This document shows, in pieces, positions 32,586 through 37,124 of a stretch of 37,124 bases of DNA (its first letter is position 1; each line of letters begins with the position of its first letter). Position numbers and translations under genes: made by a program. The stretch is from JANNHP01 sp031404455. GTDB taxonomy: Bacteria > Planctomycetota > JAJSAM01 > JAJVHW01. The notes beneath the pieces are model-generated. The model made no database searches. It was not told where the DNA came from and worked only from the letters and a program-made list of their open reading frames with translations. The stretch lies in contig JANNHP010000209.1 of NCBI GenBank assembly GCA_031404455.1, positions 1-37,124 on the forward strand, written 5' to 3'.

Positions 32586-33671
32586 ATGGGTCTCTGGGAC
32601 AGCATCAAGCGCGAACTGATCGACATCGTCGAGTTCATCGACCCGACGAACAACACGCTCGTCCACCGGTTCGACCGCGCCGCCAACGAGATCAAGAACA
32701 ACGCGAAGCTCGTGGTCCGCGAGGGCCAGGCCGCGGTCTTCGTCAACGAAGGCAAGATGGCCGACGTGTTCCAGCCGGGCACGTACACGCTGAACACGCA
32801 GAACATGCCCATCCTGTCCCGCCTCCTCGGCTGGAAGTACGGCTTCGAGAGCCCCTTCAAGGCCGAGGTCTACTTCGTCCGGACGACGCGCTTCACCGAC
32901 CAGAAGTGGGGCACCAAGAACCCCGTGATGATGGAGGACCCGCAGTACGGGCCCGTCTTCCTGCGCGCCTTCGGCACGTACGTCTTCCGCGTGAAGGACC
33001 CGGGCAGCTTCGTGAAGGGCGTCGTCGGCACCGACGGCAGCTTCACGGTCGAGGAGATCAACGAACAGCTCCGGAACCTGATCGTCTCGCGGTTCGCGCA
33101 CTCGCTCGGCGAGGCGCAGCTCCCGATCATGAAGCTCCTCTCGAACTACGACGAGCTGGCGCAGGTCATCTCCGAACGCACGAAGGGCGAGTTCGACGAG
33201 TACGGCATCGAGGTGCTGAACCTCCTCGTGGAGAACATCTCCCTCCCCGAGGACCAGCAGGAGACGCTGAAGAAGCGCATGGCGATGCAGACGCTCGGCA
33301 ACGTCAACACCGATCTGCGCGCCTTCACCCAGTTCCAGACCGCGCAGTCGATCCCCGACGCGGCGAAGAACCCCGGCGGACTCGCCGCGGTCGGCGTCGG
33401 ACTCGGCATGGGGATGGGCATGGCCGGGCAGATGAACCAGGCCTACGCGGGTCCGCCCCCGATGCCCGCCTCGACGCAGTGGTTCGCAGGTCTCGGCGGC
33501 CAGCAGGCCGGCCCGTTCGACGCGACGGCGCTCCAGGTGCACGTCTCCGCCGGGCGGCTCACGCGCGATACGCTCGTCTGGAAGAACGGCATGGCGAACT
33601 GGGTGCCCGCCGGGCAGGTGCCCGAGCTGTCCGCGCTCTTCGGCCATGTCCCGCCCCCGCTCCCGCGGTGA
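32586..33671 (+). CDS. SPFH domain protein with C-terminal GYF_2 domain (YdjI-like)
   Basis: A 361-residue protein. The SPFH (band 7) domain runs from about 20 to 240, starting with an amphipathic N-terminus (MGLWDSIKRELIDIVEF), then LVVREGQAAVFVNEGKMADVFQPGTYTL, a pattern typical of the YdjI/virion-core-like SPFH group. A Gly/Met-rich linker (275-295) joins a GYF_2 domain (about 297-347) with WFAGLGGQQAGPF and TLVWKNGMANWVPA. SPFH proteins organise membrane microdomains as oligomers, and GYF_2 domains bind proline-rich partners. AGGAGG eight nt upstream supports the ATG. Its TGA overlaps the GTG of the zinc-ribbon gene (GTGA), so the two are translationally coupled. In Bacillus a YdjI-type SPFH protein works with YdjG and the PspA homologue YdjF. 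No pspA homologue is in this window. Confidence 0.88.
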   Translation: MGLWDSIKRELIDIVEFIDPTNNTLVHRFDRAANEIKNNAKLVVREGQAAVFVNEGKMADVFQPGTYTLNTQNMPILSRLLGWKYGFESPFKAEVYFVRTTRFTDQKWGTKNPVMMEDPQYGPVFLRAFGTYVFRVKDPGSFVKGVVGTDGSFTVEEINEQLRNLIVSRFAHSLGEAQLPIMKLLSNYDELAQVISERTKGEFDEYGIEVLNLLVENISLPEDQQETLKKRMAMQTLGNVNTDLRAFTQFQTAQSIPDAAKNPGGLAAVGVGLGMGMGMAGQMNQAYAGPPPMPASTQWFAGLGGQQAGPFDATALQVHVSAGRLTRDTLVWKNGMANWVPAGQVPELSALFGHVPPPLPR

Positions 33672-34765
33672 CCGAGGACTCCCCCGCAGTCGGCGCGCGC
33701 CAGTTCAAGTGCAAGCAGTGCGGCGCGCGCCTCGAATTCGCGCCGGGCGAGGACGCGCTCGTCTGCCCGTACTGCGCCGCGAAGAACGAGATCGAAGCGC
33801 CGGCCGCGCCGGTCGGAGAGCTCGACTTCGAGAAGGCACTCGCCGAAGCCGAGGGCGCGGCCGTCACGCACGAGGTGCTCACGGTCAAGTGCCGCGAGTG
33901 CGGCGCCGAGTCAACTCTCCCGCCGAACGTGACGTCGGCGCCGTGCCCGTTCTGCGGATCGGGTCTCGTGTCCACCGCGCAGAGCAAGAAGGAGATCAAG
34001 CCGGGCGCCGTCCTGCCCTTCCACGTGAAGCGCGAGGCGGCGAGCGCCGCGTTCGCGAAGTGGATCGCGAAGCTCTGGTTCGCGCCGAGCGACCTGAGAC
34101 GCCTCGCCAAGGTCGAGGGCACGCTGAACGGCGTCTACGTCCCCTACTGGACCTACGACTGCGGCACGACGACCGACTACGTCGGCCAGCGCGGCGAGGT
34201 CTACTACACGACCGAGACGTACACCACGACCGTGAACGGACGTCCGCAGGTCCGCACGCGGCAGGTGCGGCACGTGCGCTGGTACCCGGCGAGCGGCCGC
34301 GTGCGAAACTCGTTCGACGACGTCCTCGTCCGCGCGACGACGTCGCTGCCCGCGAAACAGCTCGACGCGCTCGAGCCGTGGGACCTCGCGAACCTCGTCC
34401 CCTACCGCGACGAGTACCTCTCGGGCTTCCGCACCGACAGCTACCAGGTGGACCTCGCGGGCGGCTTCACCGCGGCGCAGTCGATCATGGAGCCGCAGAT
34501 CCTCGCGACGGTCCGCCGCGACATCGGCGGCGACGAGCAGCGCATCCACTCGTGGCAGGCCGAGTACCGCGACATCACGTTCAAGCACGTGCTCTTCCCC
34601 GTGTGGATCAGCGCGTACCGCTATCGCACGAAGATCTACCGCCTCCTCGTGAACGCGCGCACCGGCGAGGTGCAGGGCGAGCGTCCGTGGAGCGTGGCGA
34701 AGATCGCGCTCCTCTCCGTCGGCGTGATCGCGGCGATCGCGATCGCGGTGGCGGCGTCGCAATGA
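33668..34765 (+). CDS. TFIIB-type zinc-ribbon membrane protein (YdjG-like)
   Basis: A 365-residue protein. Two zinc ribbons occur in the first 100 residues: Cys15, Cys18, Cys33, Cys36 and Cys75, Cys78, Cys93, Cys96. The middle part (about 110-335) is beta-rich with many Tyr/Trp (GVYVPYWTYDC, then VFPVWISAYRY). The C-terminus holds one hydrophobic segment (about 344-364), so it is probably tail-anchored with a cytoplasmic body. Similar proteins are encoded beside YdjI-type SPFH genes. The GTG start is fixed by the GTGA overlap with the upstream gene. The upstream in-frame sequence belongs to the SPFH gene in another frame. It ends 6 bp before the convergent DUF4388 gene. The function of the family is not known in detail. 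Confidence 0.83.
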   Translation: MTEDSPAVGARQFKCKQCGARLEFAPGEDALVCPYCAAKNEIEAPAAPVGELDFEKALAEAEGAAVTHEVLTVKCRECGAESTLPPNVTSAPCPFCGSGLVSTAQSKKEIKPGAVLPFHVKREAASAAFAKWIAKLWFAPSDLRRLAKVEGTLNGVYVPYWTYDCGTTTDYVGQRGEVYYTTETYTTTVNGRPQVRTRQVRHVRWYPASGRVRNSFDDVLVRATTSLPAKQLDALEPWDLANLVPYRDEYLSGFRTDSYQVDLAGGFTAAQSIMEPQILATVRRDIGGDEQRIHSWQAEYRDITFKHVLFPVWISAYRYRTKIYRLLVNARTGEVQGERPWSVAKIALLSVGVIAAIAIAVAASQ

Positions 34766-34771
34766 GCCGGA

Positions 34772-37069
34772 CTACAGCGTCTTCGGCCGGTCGTCCGTCG
34801 TGCCCATGCTGCGGATGTGCTCGAGGATCACCTTCGCCTCGTCGGAGTTGATCTCCTCGCTCACCTCGGCCATGCACGAGAGCTGGCGCGCGGCCTCCTG
34901 GAGGATGTTCTTCGCGCCGGGATAGCGCGGGTCGATCTCGAGGATGCGCGTCAGCGCGATCGCTGCGCGTGCGGGCTCGTTCTGCGACATGCGCAATTCG
35001 ACGAGCGCCGAGAGTGCGTGCAGCTTGTCGTCGCGGCGGCCGGTCGCGAGGAGCACCTCGCAGAACTCGTCGAGGAGGTCGGCGTCGGTCGGGTTCTTCT
35101 CCACGGCCTCGCGGAAGAACTCGACCGCCTGGTCCACGTTGCCCGATCCGCGGTGGAGCAGCGCCGCGCGGTGGAAGTGCATCGACGCCGCGCGCAGGTC
35201 GCCGAGCTCGTGCAGCGCGTTCGCGAGTCCCGCGTGTCCGTGCGCCGAGCCCGGATCGGCCTCGAGCATCTGCTCGTACACCTCGCGCGCTTCGGGCCAC
35301 TGCTTCGCCGTGACGAGCATCACGCCGACGCGCCGGAGCTGGTACACGGCGCGGACCGTCTCGCCGAGGGCCACGTGCGCGCGAGCGAGCATCCGACGCG
35401 CGCCGAGGTCGTCGGGGTCGAGCTCGATGAGCGTCTCGAGCGCTTCGACGGTGCCGCGGTGACGTCCGCTCGCGTCGAGCGCCGACGCCGCCTCGCGCAG
35501 GAGGCAGAGCGCACGTTCCGGCGATTCGAGCTGCGCCCACGCGCGCCCGAGCTGGACCGCGACCGACGAGATCATCGCGCCGACCTGGTGCAGGCACTCC
35601 TCGACGCGGGCGAGGTGCTGGACGCGCGCATCGCGGTCCAGGCGCGTGTCCGCGTCCGTCACGAGCCGGATCAGCTTCGTGAGTTCGCGGCTCGCGACGT
35701 CGTCCTGTCCGAGGTCGTGCAGCACCTCGACGAGCCGGTAGTGGACGGACCAGGCGCCCTCGCAGAGGACGAGCGCACGCCGGTACGTCTCGACGGCGCC
35801 CGCGCGGTCGCCCGCGCCGCGGAGCGCGTCGCCCGCACGGCGCAGTCGCGTCGCGGCGCGGCGCGTGCGTCCCGACTCCTCGAGCATGCCGGCGAGCTTC
35901 AGCCAGTTCGTCGCGTCCGCGGGGTGGAGCTTCGCCGCGCGCTTGAGCGCGGCGCGCGCACCCGGCGCGTCGCCCTTCTTCAGACGGATCTCCGACAGCG
36001 CCTTGTAGGCGCCGCCCGCCTCGGCTCTCGCGCCCGACGCGACGAGGACCTCGATCTCGAGCTCGCGGTAGGCCGGATCCTCAGGCTCGAGCTCCGTCGC
36101 GCGGCGGGCGACGACGAGGGCGCCCTTGCGGTCCCCGGCCTCGAAGCACTTCCTCGCCTGGCGCGCGAAGAGCGCCGCGGCCTTGTCCTTCGCGCCGAGC
36201 TCCTCGTAGGTCTCGGCGAGGGGCAGGATCACCTCGAAGCCCTCGACGCCGAGCTCGTTGATCCGCTCGTAGACGCGCGCTCGCTTCTCGAGGCTGAACT
36301 CCTTGCGCCGGTTCTCGGCGAGCATCAGCAGCTCGAACGCGTTCCGCGGCCGGATCAGCCCCTCCTGCCGGAAGCGGTAGAAGAGGTCGAGCACCTCGAA
36401 GCGGTTCATGCGCATGTCGCGCAGCACCTCGCGCATGTCGCGGACGCCGTCCACGAGCAGGATGAACTCGCGCTGCGCCGGGTCGGGCACGAGGCGGTGG
36501 AGCGTCTCGAGGCTGTCCACTCGCAGCTCGTACACGTCGCGCAGCGACGGCGTGACCTCGTCGAACTTCGCGATGTCGTCGATGGTCTTCGTGCACTGGA
36601 TCAGCAGCGTGTCCACCTCGATCGCCTCGCCGACCTGCACGAAGTCCTTGCGCGGCAGCGTCTCCCTCGTGCCGCCGCTCGTGAACTTGAAGCCGACGTT
36701 CTTCCAGTAGAAGAGTTCGAGCGTCTCCTCGAGGAGCTGGTAGTGGTTCGCGCGCCGGAGCTGGGCGGGCGTGACGAGTCCCTTCTCGACGAGGTACGGG
36801 CCGAGCCCCTGGACCGAGCCCTCGCGCTGGATCGCGGCCATCGCCTCCTTGAGCGGCGCCTTCTCGATCGCGCGGTGGTGGTAGAGCACCTTGCCGAGCG
36901 ACACCTTCGGCTTGTCCGTGTGCAGGCAGACGAGACGCGTGCGGTCGAGCTGCAGGTACTTCACGCGCTGCTCGCCACGGACGGCCAGCATCCCGACCTT
37001 CATGTTGTTCGCGAGAGCCTGGAGCAGGATCCCGAAGTCGAACAGATCCATGGAATCGAGACCGTTCAT
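34772..37069 (-). CDS. DUF4388 (PATAN) domain protein with TPR repeats
   Basis: A 765-residue soluble protein. The N-terminal region (1-150) has MDLFDFGILLQALANNMKVGML and further strands matching DUF4388, a domain found in gliding and signalling proteins of deltaproteobacteria and related groups. Residues about 150-290 form a helical middle part (VDGVRDMREVLRDMRMNRFEVLDLFYRF), which resembles the winged helix-like segments that follow DUF4388. From about 280 to the end there are many TPRs (for example ALVVARRATELEPEDPAYRELEIEVLV). No catalytic motif is seen. It is probably a scaffold. The ATG at 37069 has GGAG one nt upstream, poor spacing, and MDLFDFG seven codons further in is a possible start. 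The upstream 55 bp at the window end hold no gene. Confidence 0.87.
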   Translation of the reverse strand: MNGLDSMDLFDFGILLQALANNMKVGMLAVRGEQRVKYLQLDRTRLVCLHTDKPKVSLGKVLYHHRAIEKAPLKEAMAAIQREGSVQGLGPYLVEKGLVTPAQLRRANHYQLLEETLELFYWKNVGFKFTSGGTRETLPRKDFVQVGEAIEVDTLLIQCTKTIDDIAKFDEVTPSLRDVYELRVDSLETLHRLVPDPAQREFILLVDGVRDMREVLRDMRMNRFEVLDLFYRFRQEGLIRPRNAFELLMLAENRRKEFSLEKRARVYERINELGVEGFEVILPLAETYEELGAKDKAAALFARQARKCFEAGDRKGALVVARRATELEPEDPAYRELEIEVLVASGARAEAGGAYKALSEIRLKKGDAPGARAALKRAAKLHPADATNWLKLAGMLEESGRTRRAATRLRRAGDALRGAGDRAGAVETYRRALVLCEGAWSVHYRLVEVLHDLGQDDVASRELTKLIRLVTDADTRLDRDARVQHLARVEECLHQVGAMISSVAVQLGRAWAQLESPERALCLLREAASALDASGRHRGTVEALETLIELDPDDLGARRMLARAHVALGETVRAVYQLRRVGVMLVTAKQWPEAREVYEQMLEADPGSAHGHAGLANALHELGDLRAASMHFHRAALLHRGSGNVDQAVEFFREAVEKNPTDADLLDEFCEVLLATGRRDDKLHALSALVELRMSQNEPARAAIALTRILEIDPRYPGAKNILQEAARQLSCMAEVSEEINSDEAKVILEHIRSMGTTDDRPKTL

Positions 37070-37124
37070 GCTCCCCGGCTATCGGCCATACGTTCCTCTC
37101 ACATTGAGGCGGGCCGGGCTCGGG

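Noticed and set aside
37066..37089. Seven-codon upstream frame (MADSRGA) with its own Shine-Dalgarno whose TGA overlaps the DUF4388 ATG
   Set aside because: It could be a coupling leader, but such short frames arise by chance and there is no independent support.

Overview
This is a very GC-rich, gene-dense stretch of a bacterial chromosome (26 coding sequences, gaps mostly under 230 bp). The gene content suggests a Planctomycetota-like or Myxococcota-like lineage: two Ser/Thr kinase-ATPase-TPR proteins, a HEAT-repeat/terpenoid-cyclase-fold protein, an SPFH-GYF protein, a DUF4388-TPR protein and a Gld-type ABC operon outside Bacteroidetes. That placement is an inference from content, because no rRNA or marker tree can be built here. 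I see no tRNA, rRNA, CRISPR array, phage module or intact transposase.

Layout. 52-5479: a hybrid PAS histidine kinase (minus) diverges from a Ser/Thr kinase-ATPase-TPR protein (plus). 5597-8559: a small lipoprotein and a subtilisin-family protease without a signal peptide. 8630-14592: a tight four-gene operon starting with a divergent 3-methyladenine-DNA-glycosylase-I (Tag) homologue, followed by an ABC ATPase, a GldF-GldG fusion and a DUF4340 protein. The last three reading frames overlap at their ends. 14605-19046: cupin, PaaZ/BoxD-type aldehyde dehydrogenase, zinc-ribbon protein, oligoribonuclease and a polytopic membrane protein. 19162-21521: an ArsR-type regulator fused to a methyltransferase, coupled by an ATGA overlap to S-adenosylhomocysteinase, which makes a plausible SAH-recycling and sensing unit. 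21644-24331: one HEAT/toroid protein cut by an in-frame TAG. 24334-27047: MFS transporter and lysyl-tRNA synthetase. 27114-27828: a nucleotidyltransferase with a small upstream partner, resembling a toxin-antitoxin pair. 27903-31562: a second kinase-ATPase-TPR protein. 31699-34765: a zinc-ribbon membrane protein divergent from an SPFH-GYF plus TFIIB-zinc-ribbon pair that recalls the Bacillus YdjG/YdjI membrane-stress module. 34772-37069: DUF4388-TPR protein.

The most distinctive non-coding signal is a set of four inverted-repeat elements (14974-15109, 17216-17455, 19100-19165, 31601-31693). Each sits at gene 3' ends, and in three of them the outer edge of the repeat contains the stop codon of the neighbouring gene. 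Two share a related arm sequence, and one is a 240-bp element with 29-bp terminal inverted repeats supplying the stops of two convergent genes. A second recurring signal is a -10-like TANNNT hexamer lying 6 to 11 nt before start codons that lack a Shine-Dalgarno sequence, suggesting leaderless transcripts. The in-frame TAG at 23543-23545 and the Tag homologue that keeps its zinc site but appears to have lost its base-recognition segment are the best protein-level oddities. I cannot claim a wholly new system from this window. The strongest candidates for follow-up are the stop-codon-embedded repeats, the SPFH/zinc-ribbon module and the Tag-led ABC operon.
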